The position numbers were made by a program, and so were the translations under genes. The notes beneath the pieces are model-generated. The model made no database searches. It had not been told where the DNA came from and saw only the letters and a program-made list of their open reading frames with translations. DNA of 64,000 nucleotides from CAZDWZ01 sp964509425 (GTDB lineage: Bacteria > Bdellovibrionota_C > UBA2361 > SZUA-149 > CAZDWZ01): NCBI GenBank assembly GCA_964509425.1, contig CAZDWZ010000009.1, forward strand, positions 1-64,000, written 5' to 3'. Shown here piece after piece: positions 17,037-26,631 of the stretch (position 1 is the first letter of the stretch; each line of letters opens with the position of its first letter).

Positions 17037-18308
17037 ATGGGGATCTTTTGGAATAGGCTTCTTAACACTGCGTTTTTCCTCCAATGTTTTGCAACCACGG
17101 CACTGACGACGGAGGGGTTCGGGCAGAGTGTTGATGCCTCGAGATTCGTCGTTCCTTCCCAGAACGAACAACAGATATTCCAGGATGGCACGCCGCTCCA
17201 GGACAAGCCGGAACAACCTGTCGCCCCGCCGGACCCCGCACTGACACCGGTGATCCCCAAGGAATGTAAGTATTTTCAGGGCGTGGATTGTTACATCACG
17301 AAGGCAAAAATCCTGTCGATTGATTCTTGGGACGTGAGCGTCCGACCGAAGCAAACGAATAATCCAGAGATGGTGCGTGCGTGCACAATCCTTTCGACCG
17401 TCGAAAGACTCCCGACGAGTCTAAATTGTCTCACCCATTCTGGATATCCTTGTATGTCGAATGTCGAAATTGCGAATCTTGGGAAAGCCGCTTGTGAAAC
17501 AGACAGTCAATGCTCTCTCGTTCACCAAGTTGAAACGGTCGTTACCAAAAGCCTTGATTCTGATGAAGCGCAACTTAAGAAAGAATGTCAGGAACTGTTC
17601 GATGCAAGAAAGGCCGAGATCGGAGAAACCACCGACGATCTCTATTCGTTTGCCTTGGCGGCGAATTCGATTTCTGCAGCAAAACTACAGTGCACCGCGA
17701 AATGCGTCGGAGACACAAAGGAAATGACGTGCCCAAATAGTTCGCAACCCACTGTGTCGGACGCTCCAATCTGCAGAATGCGCATCGGTCCACAAAAAGC
17801 CAAAAGGGGCTGGAAACAGTTCGCCGAGTTCTATTTTCCAAACAACCCTGACAGCAGCTTTGCCGTATGTTGGTATCACAAAGATTGTGCGGATTTTACC
17901 TTGCAGAATAACATGAGCGTGATTACAGACCAAAAGCTAGAAAGCTGTCAGGCTTTTGGCGTGAATGGATTGATAGATAGCATATTGCCTTATCAGAATT
18001 ATCAGAGCTTCTGCGAGAAAATGGAACTGACTCTGAAGGCGGACTCTCGATTCTATAGAAGCAGTACGCAAATCGGATACTTTCCCTTCGCCAAGCGTGG
18101 TCAAAGCAATAATTTTCGATGGCTCTGGAGCTGGAGAACGTATCGAGATTGGGCCAAGAAGAGTTGCGATGCGTGGAATGAGGATCGACTCGATGACTTG
18201 TCCGTTGGCTGGTGCGCGGATCACCTTCGCAACCTACAATTCGACCTCGAAGCAACAAAGGAAGTGCCTACCGTCACGCGAGCCTGCTGCCAATTTCCGC
18301 TCAAGTAA
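17037..18308 (+). CDS. Large exported Cys-rich protein
   Basis: A 423-residue protein from ATG 17037 with GAGGA 7 nt upstream. The N-terminus is signal-like (LLNTAFFLQCFATTALT). A Gln/Pro-rich linker (PLQDKPEQPVAPPDPALTPV) precedes IPKECKYFQGVDCY. About 20 Cys are distributed over the chain (KAACETDSQCSLVHQ, LQCTAKCVGD, AVCWYHKDCADF, RACCQFPLK), implying many disulfides. There are many aromatics near the C-terminus (NNFRWLWSWRTYRDW). Divergent from 15904-16572, which shares the PVIPKE segment. Its stop is 5 bp from the convergent gene at 18314. Role unknown. Confidence 0.7.
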   Translation: MGIFWNRLLNTAFFLQCFATTALTTEGFGQSVDASRFVVPSQNEQQIFQDGTPLQDKPEQPVAPPDPALTPVIPKECKYFQGVDCYITKAKILSIDSWDVSVRPKQTNNPEMVRACTILSTVERLPTSLNCLTHSGYPCMSNVEIANLGKAACETDSQCSLVHQVETVVTKSLDSDEAQLKKECQELFDARKAEIGETTDDLYSFALAANSISAAKLQCTAKCVGDTKEMTCPNSSQPTVSDAPICRMRIGPQKAKRGWKQFAEFYFPNNPDSSFAVCWYHKDCADFTLQNNMSVITDQKLESCQAFGVNGLIDSILPYQNYQSFCEKMELTLKADSRFYRSSTQIGYFPFAKRGQSNNFRWLWSWRTYRDWAKKSCDAWNEDRLDDLSVGWCADHLRNLQFDLEATKEVPTVTRACCQFPLK

Positions 18309-18313
18309 ACGTG

Positions 18314-19129
18314 CTATGGCAATCCGTTTGGCCTGAGAAGCGGTTGTTGTAATACGGGTTCGAAATCAAGCGGCGATGTTCTGACAATACGATATTGACT
18401 TACTACGCCCTTCAACCCACCAGCAGGCCCATTATGCACAACCGTGATAGTGCCGAAAACGCCCGGACCTGCCGCGTCATGAATGCTGACATCGATTCGA
18501 TCGCTCGCGTTAACCGTAAAATTCTGGATGCGAATTATTTGATCGGTAATGACATTTTTCATGGTAATTTTCCCGGTGATGACACCAGAATCTCTCGTGT
18601 GAGAAATCAAATTGTTCGTCAGCTCGAGAAAATTAAAATTTGTCACGCTGGTATTGAATCCACCGGTTAGTGTGGACTCGAACAGGCGAATAAGTACACC
18701 AACTCCAAGGTTCTGACCGGTGAAACCCAGAGTTGTCTGAAGCCGGAAATCAGAAATATTGGCTAAGGTTCCCGAGGACAGAAAACACCTCCGAGACTTC
18801 GGAGTGAGGTTCGGAGCAAATAACGGGTAAATCTGAGGCGTGGCGTGTCCTCTATCAGAAACAACAATCGTAAGATCCGGGTCCACCGGATCAACGGAAT
18901 TCACGAATGCCCAACTCGGCCCTGTCGTAGTCTGCATCTCAATGCAATAGCTTCGATCAGGGAGTATGTTGAAGAAGAATCGCTCGGAAGTGCTGATCGC
19001 CCCGGAGGTGAAGGGTTGATCTGATTTCAAGAAAAAATCCACCGCCCAAACCGATGAGGCTTGAAGAAGAGCGCCAAGGATCAGCGCAACACCGAGCAAC
19101 CTTTCAAATCCGAACCTGTTCAAAGTCAT
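18314..19129 (-). CDS. Exported protein, tandem paralogue 1
   Basis: About 271 residues from ATG 19129 (MTLNRFGFERLLGVALILGA, cleavage near VWAVDFF); upstream in-frame ATGs at 19150 and 19165 are alternatives. The mature chain is beta-rich and aligns along its whole length with the next gene (19198-20004): both share YC(I/L)E(M/I)QT, SDRG.ATP.I.P.F, FNTSVTNFNFLELTNNL, GVITGKIT.KNVITD, and a VV(H)NGPAG/GVVSQYR/FEPVLQQ/LLR..GLP end. Two Cys (RSYCIE, RRCFLSSG) probably form a disulfide. It looks like a secreted beta-sandwich of unknown ligand. The pair is one operon with a 68-bp gap. Confidence 0.7.
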   Translation of the reverse strand: MTLNRFGFERLLGVALILGALLQASSVWAVDFFLKSDQPFTSGAISTSERFFFNILPDRSYCIEMQTTTGPSWAFVNSVDPVDPDLTIVVSDRGHATPQIYPLFAPNLTPKSRRCFLSSGTLANISDFRLQTTLGFTGQNLGVGVLIRLFESTLTGGFNTSVTNFNFLELTNNLISHTRDSGVITGKITMKNVITDQIIRIQNFTVNASDRIDVSIHDAAGPGVFGTITVVHNGPAGGLKGVVSQYRIVRTSPLDFEPVLQQPLLRPNGLP

Positions 19130-19197
19130 ATTCTCATTCTCTACTTTCATACGTTCGACACCCATGGCGACTCACTCTTGTCGGGGGAATATAGACT

Positions 19198-20004
19198 TTA
19201 CGGCAAACCTGTTGCCCGAAGTAGTTGCTGTTGAAGCACCGGCTCGAAGTCAAAAGGAGTGGTTGAGACGAGTCGGTATTGACTTACCACACCTCTCAGG
19301 CTGCCAGCGGGTCCGTTATGAACGACGGTGACTATCCCAAAAACTCCTGCACCAACCGCATCGTGAAGACTGATATCGATTCGATCACCTGCTCCGACTG
19401 TGAAGTTGCTATTTAGTACTACCGCGTCTGTTATCACATTCTTCGCTGTAATCTTTCCGGTGATTACTCCATTATCGGAACTCACACTATTCAGGTTATT
19501 CGTGAGTTCCAAAAAATTAAAGTTTGTAACGCTCGTATTAAAGCCTCCGCTCAGTGTTGAGTCGAGCAGCTGGACGATTGTGGTGCTCGCACTCGTCCCG
19601 GTGGAAAACGACAAAGTGGAGAACATCCGGAATGAAGAAATCGAGTTTACATTTCCAGCAGCCAGAAAACATTTTCGCGAAGCACGGGTCAATTGAGGAA
19701 TAAATATCGGATTGATTCGTGGGGTTGCCTCACCGCGGTCGCTTGTCGTCAGGTCAAGGTCTGCGTCATCCACCTGCAGCGCCTGGCTGGCGGTTACAAT
19801 ACCTCCCGTGATGGTTTGAATTTCGAGGCAGTAACTTCTTCCCGGAAAGACACTGAACTGAAAACTATCGGAGGTCGACACCGAGCTCGCAGTAAAAGGG
19901 ATGTCATTATTGAGATAGTAGTCTGTAGCATATGCAGAGGAAACGACCGTCATCGCAGCGAGTGCAAGCAGACAAGGGACAAGGATTCTTTGGACTCTCA
20001 GCAT
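19198..20004 (-). CDS. Exported protein, tandem paralogue 2
   Basis: A 268-residue protein with a signal peptide (MLRVQRILVPCLLALAAMTV, cleavage after AYA) and GAGGTG 5 nt upstream of the ATG. It is the upstream member of the tandem pair with 18314-19129, from which it differs mainly in the N-terminal third. The strictly shared 17-residue core FNTSVTNFNFLELTNNL and the C-terminal third suggest strong constraint there. The same two Cys are conserved. No family recognised; duplicated surface or periplasmic protein. Confidence 0.7.
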   Translation of the reverse strand: MLRVQRILVPCLLALAAMTVVSSAYATDYYLNNDIPFTASSVSTSDSFQFSVFPGRSYCLEIQTITGGIVTASQALQVDDADLDLTTSDRGEATPRINPIFIPQLTRASRKCFLAAGNVNSISSFRMFSTLSFSTGTSASTTIVQLLDSTLSGGFNTSVTNFNFLELTNNLNSVSSDNGVITGKITAKNVITDAVVLNSNFTVGAGDRIDISLHDAVGAGVFGIVTVVHNGPAGSLRGVVSQYRLVSTTPFDFEPVLQQQLLRATGLP

Positions 20005-20348
20005 GAAACACCTCGCAAACGAAAGCTCTGAAACTACCCGCCCGCATAGGGTTACGCCTTCGGGTCTAGCGTTTATGCCATCCTGATTGTGTCACAGCAA
20101 CTTCTTCGCTCGATCTACGAATTATGAAGGAAGTTGCGTCGAAGTACTTTGAGAAGGTTTAGAGACGTACAGGATATTCGCCCTTGAGCGAGAACCACGT
20201 TACTCTTCGAGAGAAGCTGCCACTCAGAATCTCGCACTCGTTGTGTTCAAGTTGGGTAGGTCGTCATTCTCATACCAACCTGATTAAGCGCCGAATCACG
20301 AGTTGCGTAAAATCGGGTGCCAGAACGCAGGAAATCGAGCAGCAAAAT

Positions 20349-20561
20349 TTAGGAAGTGGTTTGGTGTTCCTGCTCCACTGAAACTTGGGAGCACTTCGAA
20401 TTACATTTTTCCTCACAGCTACATTTTGAGTCTCCATCGTATTCTTGGATAATCAACTGAATGTTAAACTTCGCAGTGTTGCTTGCCAGTACCGCACCGG
20501 CGATCTCTCTACCGAGTGAAATGAGTAATTTGTTGACGTTCCCGAAGAGGAGCGTCCGCAC
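20349..20561 (-). CDS. Possible small Cys-containing protein
   Basis: A 70-residue frame from GTG 20561 (RTLLFGNVNKLLISLGREIA, then DGDSKCSCEEKCNSKCSQVS) with four Cys in CSCEEKCNSKC. No clear binding site. It sits in the ~600-bp spacer upstream of the 20613 gene and overlaps that gene's upstream inverted repeat. The rest of the spacer holds no gene. Confidence 0.3.
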   Translation of the reverse strand: MRTLLFGNVNKLLISLGREIAGAVLASNTAKFNIQLIIQEYDGDSKCSCEEKCNSKCSQVSVEQEHQTTS

Positions 20562-20612
20562 TCGCGGAAGGTTTTTCCCCGCTCGCCCGAGCCTGAGTGG
20601 AGAATCGCTAGC

Positions 20613-22142
20613 GTGTCAATCTCACAAATCCTGAACTCTCGCTGGTCGAAGCTGCTGGCGGCGCTCGTGCTGCTGACGGTCTTCGTCCTACTCTGTATGC
20701 GCAACGTCGTTCTCGATCGCAGAGCCAAGGCACTCAGCGCTGTGAACCAGCAACTCGCCGAAGAGAACGAGCACCTGGCTGGTTCGATTCGTGATCAGGC
20801 AACAGTCGTCCAGAAGAATGGAGAAAGGCTGGAACTTCTCAGAAAGGAGGTGAAGGAGCGCATCGTGCCGCTCAGCCTCGAAGTCGAACGACTGTCGAAG
20901 GAAAATGAACGACAAGAGAATCTGTACCGATCGGAAACGGGAGTCGAAGTGATCGAGACCGCTGACTTCGTCCTCTACTATCCACCTGCGCTCCGCTGGC
21001 TGATATCGAGGCTCGAGGTTCTCAGAATGGTAGAGGCGGCACAGCGTACCGTGACCGACCAGCTCGGAAAGTTCAAACGGAAGGTCAGAGTAAGGCTCGT
21101 CGTCGATAGCCCGAAGAAGGGCGAAGCGACCATAACGCGGGCTCTGTTCAGGCGACATGGTGATGAGATTCTCGTTTGGCCGCACGGTATGGCGAACGAG
21201 ACTCTCGTTCATGAGTTCACGCATGCATGGGTCTTCCAACTCCTCGATGGAAAATACCCGACTCCGCTTGACGAGGGGCTTGCCTATGCGATGGAGGGTC
21301 GGGACCCTCAGAAAATGTTCGATTGGCTGACTTCGGATGGTCCGGTGTCGAAAGAGGCGATGGTGGGCAAGCTTCCCGCCGATGAGAAGCAGAAGGTGAG
21401 GACCCAAGCAAGCACGTGGCTCGTGTTCTACTATCTCCACTGCATTCACGGCCTCGAGTGGAAAGAGATCGTGAGGAAAGATCCGAAAGAGCTGCCTGAC
21501 CCGAGGGCGATCGTTGATGTCGTCTGGGCTCATTCTCAGCTGCTTGTTCCGAGTACTGATTCATCTCGTGTCTTGGTCTCGAACCCGTGGCTCGATCTCG
21601 CGGAGCTGGGGCCGATCACGGTCGCCGAGCTTAGAAGTTTCAAGCGAGCTGACACGCTGCTACTTCGAAAGTTCGAGGCGACGAGAGAGCTGCTGCTTCT
21701 CGATCGGAGCCTGCGGAAGGTAGAAAGCGCGAAGGCGTATTGGAAGCTGAAAGACGGCCCTGATATTCAGGCCGTGTGGCGTGCGCGTCGAAGCGATGTG
21801 TTCAACGTGATGTGCAGAGAGGGAGAGCTGGGTTGCCTGTCTTACCAATGGGGTGTGAGCCTGCGTTGCCTCGCAATCACCCTGCTCGAACCACTGGTCG
21901 GGCTGAATGAATTCGTAAGAACGGATGTCGGGATACGGCTGCGGAACCGCTCCGAAGCGACGATCTGGGCGCGTTCGTACTTCACCACCGTCTGCGAAGG
22001 CGAGCCGCTATCCGCAGACGCACCGAAAGTACCACTGGTCTTCGACCCTGACACGGTCCGCGACACGGTCATCAAGGAAGCCTTAACCCGCCTCGGAAAA
22101 GAGCTGTGGCTGAAGCCGATGAAGGTGTTCAAGCTGCGTTGA
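20613..22142 (+). CDS. Membrane-anchored HExxH metallopeptidase-like protein
   Basis: A 509-residue protein from a GTG start, GC-rich. One N-terminal TM helix (about 13-28: LLAALVLLTVFVLLCM), then a coiled-coil stretch (about 38-105, VNQQLAEENEHLAGSIRDQA onward), then a peptidase-MA-like domain with HEFTH at 200-204 and a downstream glutamate in PLDEGLA (E221), the expected gluzincin ligand pattern. Likely a zinc protease anchored with the catalytic domain outside the cytoplasm. A 10-bp inverted repeat (CGTCCGCACT at 20553, AGTGCGGACG at 22208) flanks the gene, and a three-tier stem-loop starts 22 nt after the stop. The substrate is unknown. Confidence 0.75.
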   Translation: MSISQILNSRWSKLLAALVLLTVFVLLCMRNVVLDRRAKALSAVNQQLAEENEHLAGSIRDQATVVQKNGERLELLRKEVKERIVPLSLEVERLSKENERQENLYRSETGVEVIETADFVLYYPPALRWLISRLEVLRMVEAAQRTVTDQLGKFKRKVRVRLVVDSPKKGEATITRALFRRHGDEILVWPHGMANETLVHEFTHAWVFQLLDGKYPTPLDEGLAYAMEGRDPQKMFDWLTSDGPVSKEAMVGKLPADEKQKVRTQASTWLVFYYLHCIHGLEWKEIVRKDPKELPDPRAIVDVVWAHSQLLVPSTDSSRVLVSNPWLDLAELGPITVAELRSFKRADTLLLRKFEATRELLLLDRSLRKVESAKAYWKLKDGPDIQAVWRARRSDVFNVMCREGELGCLSYQWGVSLRCLAITLLEPLVGLNEFVRTDVGIRLRNRSEATIWARSYFTTVCEGEPLSADAPKVPLVFDPDTVRDTVIKEALTRLGKELWLKPMKVFKLR

Positions 22143-22163
22143 TGTCGTTCGACCGGCCTGGCT

Positions 22164-22214
22164 CCGCACAAGGTTTTCCACTCTCATAATTTTGAGAGCG
22201 CGCGAAAAGTGCGG
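22164..22214. terminator. Three-tier stem-loop after the HExxH gene
   Basis: CCGCAC / GTGCGG, TTTTC / GAAAA and CTCTCA / TGAGAG pair in register with small internal loops. It starts 22 nt past the stop at 22142. No T tract follows on the + strand. Confidence 0.55.
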
Positions 22215-23409
22215 ACGTCCATTTTTGGGAAGGCGACTCAAGCTGTCCTACAAGATCTCGAGGGCTTTGTATTTGAAGCGCCGGGAATTCTTGCGAGACG
22301 GGGCTTGATTCATCACGTCTGCCGACTAGAGTGTAAAAGTTTTATTAAGAATACGGTCTTCGTTTACAGTTCTTTTACCCGGCTTCGGTGGATTACCTCG
22401 TCCAAGGAATTCATAACTAAGCTGAGAGATTGAAGACGAGGTTCCATCAACCCTCATGGTGTCACTTGAATCGAAAGACTGAAGCGACACCGTGAGGACC
22501 AGACTCATACCGATCAGGGCAGCTCTCTTGCAAAAGAGAGTTCCAGCTGACTGGAACGAGAAGAAGGCAACTGTAATTCTCTTCGTGGAAAAACAGTCGG
22601 CGCCTTTCGTATCGCCAAACGGCGCAGCTGGGAAATGGGGGATGTGTCCGAGTCCGGCTAGTAGCAGCCCGCTTGACGCTTCACCGGGTGTACCGAAACC
22701 CCCACCGCGGTCTGAGAGCAGTTCTTGTGTCGAAGAGCTGTTTTCGGGGTGAGAGAGAGCTGTGGCTGACAGCCCGAAGCGGAGACCCATCACTCTATGT
22801 CCTCACCGACATATCTAGTGGAGGTTGAAACTTCAATCTCTCATCTTTTGTGTTTTGAATCGCGAGTTGAAGACCTAAGAAGGGGTTTCGTCTGCATCGG
22901 ATGCGTCGAAGAAACAATAGTCGGTCGAACTTCCAGGCCGTGAAGACGAGAATCAGCTTTTCTTGTAACTCGCAGAGATTATCCTTCGACGTAGCCTCTT
23001 TGCCTCCCACGCAGCTGCCCTTTTTATATCGCATTAAAATGCCCGATGGTCCTCTGTCGCGGAATGAGCGCTTCTTCAGACCGATTTCCCCTGCCCGAGA
23101 GATATCAATCAATAATGTGAGAGTAGTAGCCAGATACAGGTATATGAATGCGGAGCGTTCATTGTTTGTCGTGATTAAGCGATGGAAAAAAAAGAGGGTA
23201 TGTTCCAGAAAACCATCTGAATTCTTGCACAGTTCGTGCTTCTCGGCTTGGACTTAATTGAAACCTGTCTTAGGGAGATTCAAGGGATTGGCTTCCAGAA
23301 TCACAATTTCATCCGTTGCTCGAATGTTAACGATGCGAAGCGCTTCGGTAATGAACAGGTGCCTCCTACAAACATAACTTTTCGTCTGTTTTTTGGTGTG
23401 AGGTTTATG
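22215..23409. other. Long spacer without a convincing gene
   Basis: About 1.2 kb. A leftward frame from ATG 22508 to 22326 (MSLVLTVSLQSFDSSDT onward) could encode a 60-residue peptide with a signal-like start but lacks a binding site. Other frames look random. No strong repeat was noticed. Confidence 0.4.
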
Positions 23410-24837
23410 ATGCACTTAGGTTCACTGAAGTCCGCTGCTTTGGCAGTCTCAATCTTGGTCCTGTCGGCTGAGTTTGCAATCGGCGAAAATCAGAGTGATT
23501 CCTCGCGCTCAGAGGGATTTCAGGTCGGTCAGTCGGATACCGAAATTCATACAGGCTTTCCGATTGCCGTTCCGACTTCGATGCCGACCGCGCAAATGGA
23601 TTGGAATTCAGCTCAGAATTTTCTCGGTACTGAATCTTACCGTTACGTTACTGTTGGAACGATCGAGGCTGAACCCTCACCCATACCAGACTTTACTCCC
23701 GTGCCCGATAGTCTGACAAATGAAGACCCATCTACGTTCACTGCGTCTACGGAGGTACATGCTGCAGGCACGTCGGGGTACGCCTCACCAACACCAACTC
23801 CAATTTGGAATGAGGCTCCTGTGGGACCGGCCGATTCGGCAACACCCTTTCCTACGTCAACAAACGTTCCCGACGAGAGCTCTTGTACTGAAGACGGTTG
23901 TTCGACAAGTCCGCTCCCCTGCAAACTTGATTACCTCAAAGTCGGCCCTATTCCCAATCCGGCACTCAAGGACAAGTGCGACGGACCTACCCGCCGACTT
24001 CGCCTCAGTCAGACGAATCGCGCCGGACTGGAGTGGCTTGTTGCCGATTTGATCGAAGTGCTCGTTAACGGTGCGGTCGACGTGAAGGACGTCGCCGAGG
24101 AAGCGCTTATTGAGGCGCTGACGGAGCTTTTGGTCGGAGGGGCGACTATGCTCCCGGTCGGCGAAACGAATCCGAATCCGGACATCGAGCGGAGATTGAA
24201 AGGAATATTCCGGGAAGCTCGTAGGCACGCTCAGAACGAGCTGCTCCTTCAGTCGCAATGTGCCTTCGAGCCGCTGATAATCGCACTCTATTGCGGAAAC
24301 CGTGAACAGCGGCAACTGGCGCAGAGCGATGTCATGTCGTATTTGCCGCTATTCGCGCGAGCGGAGTTCGGCCCCTATCTGCATGCGTTCACTTCCGGAG
24401 CAAACGAAGAAACGGTGCGGACGATTCTCGAGTCGATGAAAGCGCCGGGTACGATAACTCGTTTCAAAGCCGTGCTTGAAATGCACCGCCAAGCCATCTT
24501 ATTCAATGCCTACGCAGATCTCCGGTTGTTGATTATGAGCCGCCAAATGGCGGGAGCAACGGCCCTCGCAGACGGTCTACATGTCTATTTTGCACAGCAC
24601 GGAGTGGGGACCGAGTTCTCTTCCATCGAAACTGGCGCACTTCGTTTCACTTGGAGCGAGCAAAATGATCCTGCAAAGACTGGGCGGCTCTTTCTCGGCG
24701 GAAGCATCACGGGCAGCGCACCCTTTGTTCGTCCGAGGGGGTATCCGCCGCTCTTCAACTGGGAGGCAGGAATTCCAGGATTTACGCCTTATTTCTTCCA
24801 TTCGGAGTGGGATTTGGAAGATCCGGAAAAACTTTGA
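23410..24837 (+). CDS. Exported protein with long Pro/Thr/Ser linker
   Basis: About 475 residues; ATG 23410 has GAGG 6 nt upstream (ATG 23407 adjoins). The signal peptide (LGSLKSAALAVSILVLSAEF, cleavage after AIG) is followed by about 150 residues of low-complexity Pro/Thr/Ser sequence (PIPDFTPVPDSLTNEDP, SPTPTPIWNEAPVGPADSAT) with a Cys pair ESSCTEDGCSTSPLPC. The C-terminal ~300 residues are a helical domain (LVADLIEVLVNGAVDVKDVA, RRLKGIFREARRHAQNELLL) ending in aromatic-rich sequence. It looks like a surface protein with a stalk. Unrecognised. Confidence 0.65.
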   Translation: MHLGSLKSAALAVSILVLSAEFAIGENQSDSSRSEGFQVGQSDTEIHTGFPIAVPTSMPTAQMDWNSAQNFLGTESYRYVTVGTIEAEPSPIPDFTPVPDSLTNEDPSTFTASTEVHAAGTSGYASPTPTPIWNEAPVGPADSATPFPTSTNVPDESSCTEDGCSTSPLPCKLDYLKVGPIPNPALKDKCDGPTRRLRLSQTNRAGLEWLVADLIEVLVNGAVDVKDVAEEALIEALTELLVGGATMLPVGETNPNPDIERRLKGIFREARRHAQNELLLQSQCAFEPLIIALYCGNREQRQLAQSDVMSYLPLFARAEFGPYLHAFTSGANEETVRTILESMKAPGTITRFKAVLEMHRQAILFNAYADLRLLIMSRQMAGATALADGLHVYFAQHGVGTEFSSIETGALRFTWSEQNDPAKTGRLFLGGSITGSAPFVRPRGYPPLFNWEAGIPGFTPYFFHSEWDLEDPEKL

Positions 24838-25140
24838 GATGGTTCTTATCCAGCTCATGTCCTCAGAGCACAATGCCGTTTAGTTAATCCGGATGTCATT
24901 TATTCAACACAGGTTTCTTTCTCTGTCGTGTATTCTTTTGCACTGATTCACGAGTTTGCTCCGTATGGCTGCGGTAAAGCTGAGCTGACGCGATTTCCTT
25001 TTCGTTACCGCTCTCTTTCAGAGGACACCAAACAAATCGCTGCTTCAATGATTCTTCGACGAGATGAGGATATTTTTTCCGCTCAACTTGTGCGCTAACT
25101 AAGTGGCATTGGCGCTGAGACAGGTTGGGCCGAGTTCGAG
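24838..25140. other. Spacer, nothing recognised
   Basis: About 300 bp between two convergent 3' ends. No credible frame and no strong stem-loop. Confidence 0.4.
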
Positions 25141-25821
25141 TTAGTCTTTTCGAGCTTTTAGGGAGGCGACAAAAATTGCTACGGCCACGCAAAATCCTAT
25201 GACGAGCAGCACCGCGTAGGCGATGATCGTGCCGCTCCATTGGTTACTTTTTGCAAATCCAAGGAATAACCTGAATAACTGTAAAACTACGATAACGACG
25301 AAAAATGAATTTTTGATGATCCATAGATTTCGCTTCCGAGTGAGACCGGTTGTATCGTTTTCCGTAATGACCGTCGCTGCAGGTTGATCGGCTGCAAGAA
25401 CGCCAAACACCGAAACGAGCGCGTAAAGAGACGTCATCAAAAGGTTCGTCAACCCGAGCCAATGAAGAGCCAACGTGTCAAACGCGAGCGGCAAGCTTAC
25501 GCCAAATAGCACAACAATGACCCGGTCTCCGAGGTCGTGCTTCAAAACCGTCCAGGACGACCAGTCAAACAGCTTTCGCGCCATCCAAAACGGAGCGCAG
25601 AGCGCAAAGAAAAAAATGCCGACAAGCACGATTCCCTGTAGGACGGGTGTGAGCGAAGTAGTCTGCATCGCGAGCCAGGTCATTGAATGATCCAAGATCC
25701 AGATCTCGGCTCCGTAGATCGTTCCGAGAACGAGCTTATCCTCGAGTCCGACGGAGGCACTGTCTGGCCGAGACGGTCGAGGAGCTTCAAAATTGACGAT
25801 ACTCTTTTCCGTCTTCTCCAT
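25141..25821 (-). CDS. Multi-pass membrane protein, unknown
   Basis: A 226-residue protein from ATG 25821 with AGGGAGGAG directly upstream. About 45 hydrophilic N-terminal residues (MEKTEKSIVNFEAPRPSRPD) precede four or five TM helices: VLQGIVLVGIFFFALCAPFW, VIVVLFGVSLPLAFDTLALH, LLMTSLYALVSVFGVLAADQ, SFFVVIVVLQLFRLFLGFA, YAVLLVIGFCVAVAIFVASL. It ends in a basic tail LKARKD, suggesting a cytosolic C-terminus. No family was recognised; the topology alone does not indicate a transporter class. Confidence 0.65.
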   Translation of the reverse strand: MEKTEKSIVNFEAPRPSRPDSASVGLEDKLVLGTIYGAEIWILDHSMTWLAMQTTSLTPVLQGIVLVGIFFFALCAPFWMARKLFDWSSWTVLKHDLGDRVIVVLFGVSLPLAFDTLALHWLGLTNLLMTSLYALVSVFGVLAADQPAATVITENDTTGLTRKRNLWIIKNSFFVVIVVLQLFRLFLGFAKSNQWSGTIIAYAVLLVIGFCVAVAIFVASLKARKD

Positions 25822-26030
25822 AGACTCCTCCCTTTCGATGGGTGAATGGATTTGATGTCTGCAGACCATGATTTTGAGCAAGTAAAATCTCGGGTCTTTG
25901 GAATTAAAGACCCAGGGTGGCTCAGATCAAAACATTCAAATCGTCAAACACTGTAAAAAGGAGATTCCGGCACTCGAGCGGTCGACGAGCATCCAGACTA
26001 AGAAAGGCGTAATATGAGCGATGGGGGACT

Positions 26031-26495
26031 ATGATCGCACGCCTGAAGCAGAGTCCACCCCAGAAGTTTGGGTTGTTTCCACTGAATTCTCAAGCAATCG
26101 CATTTCTCAAGCAGGCGCATGCCCTCGATTATCATCTCGCGCTTTTTGGCTCTGATTTATTTGATAGTCCGGAATTGATCAAAAGTTCTGAAGGAAAGTT
26201 GGAGGGCGCATTCTTCTCCAATGCCGATGTGTCGCGTGATTTTCGAGAAAGGTATCGTCGTACCTTTGGAACGGAGGAACTGATCGAGTTTGCGGGTCAC
26301 TCGTACGATTTTGCCAATCTTCTTGGGCAGACTGTTCGAGAGGAGCCGGAAGCCTACGGTATCAAACTCTTCGCTAATTTGGCGAAGCAGCCCTTTCACG
26401 GAGTTTGCGGTGTTCTCAACTTTGTCGATTCGCCGGAAGTTGGAAAATATTGGCAGTTTCCCGTGACTTTGAAACGTATTCAAGGAACTCGATAA
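26031..26495 (+). pseudogene. C-terminal remnant of an ABC-type substrate-binding protein (second copy)
   Basis: The 154-residue frame starts IARLKQSPPQKFGLFPLNSQ and continues with FGSDLFDSPELIKSSEGKLE and AGHSYDFANLLGQTV, typical of the second lobe of Leu/Ile/Val- or amide-type binding proteins. It is homologous to the remnant at 9618-10124 and truncated at nearly the same point. No signal peptide and no first lobe (about 200 residues missing). An AAGGAG lies upstream at about 25960 but leads into no intact start. Confidence 0.6.
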
Positions 26496-26631
26496 ACAGA
26501 GCGTAAGATTCCCGGGGAAGCTCCTATAGAAAAGCGAAATTCGCTTTACAAATAGTCTCGTTCTTCTTAGGCATCGACTCACTGGTATAGATGCTCGGGA
26601 AAGCGCGCGTTCCCACCGAGGAGGACTCATT

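Noticed and set aside
20688..21533. 281-codon frame on the - strand opposite the HExxH gene
   Set aside because: It is the antisense shadow of a GC-rich gene; composition is His/Arg/Leu-heavy and there is no start signal. The + strand gene has recognisable features.
22326..22793. 155-codon leftward frame
   Set aside because: The first 90 residues look random and no ribosome site supports either start; only a 60-residue tail could be real.
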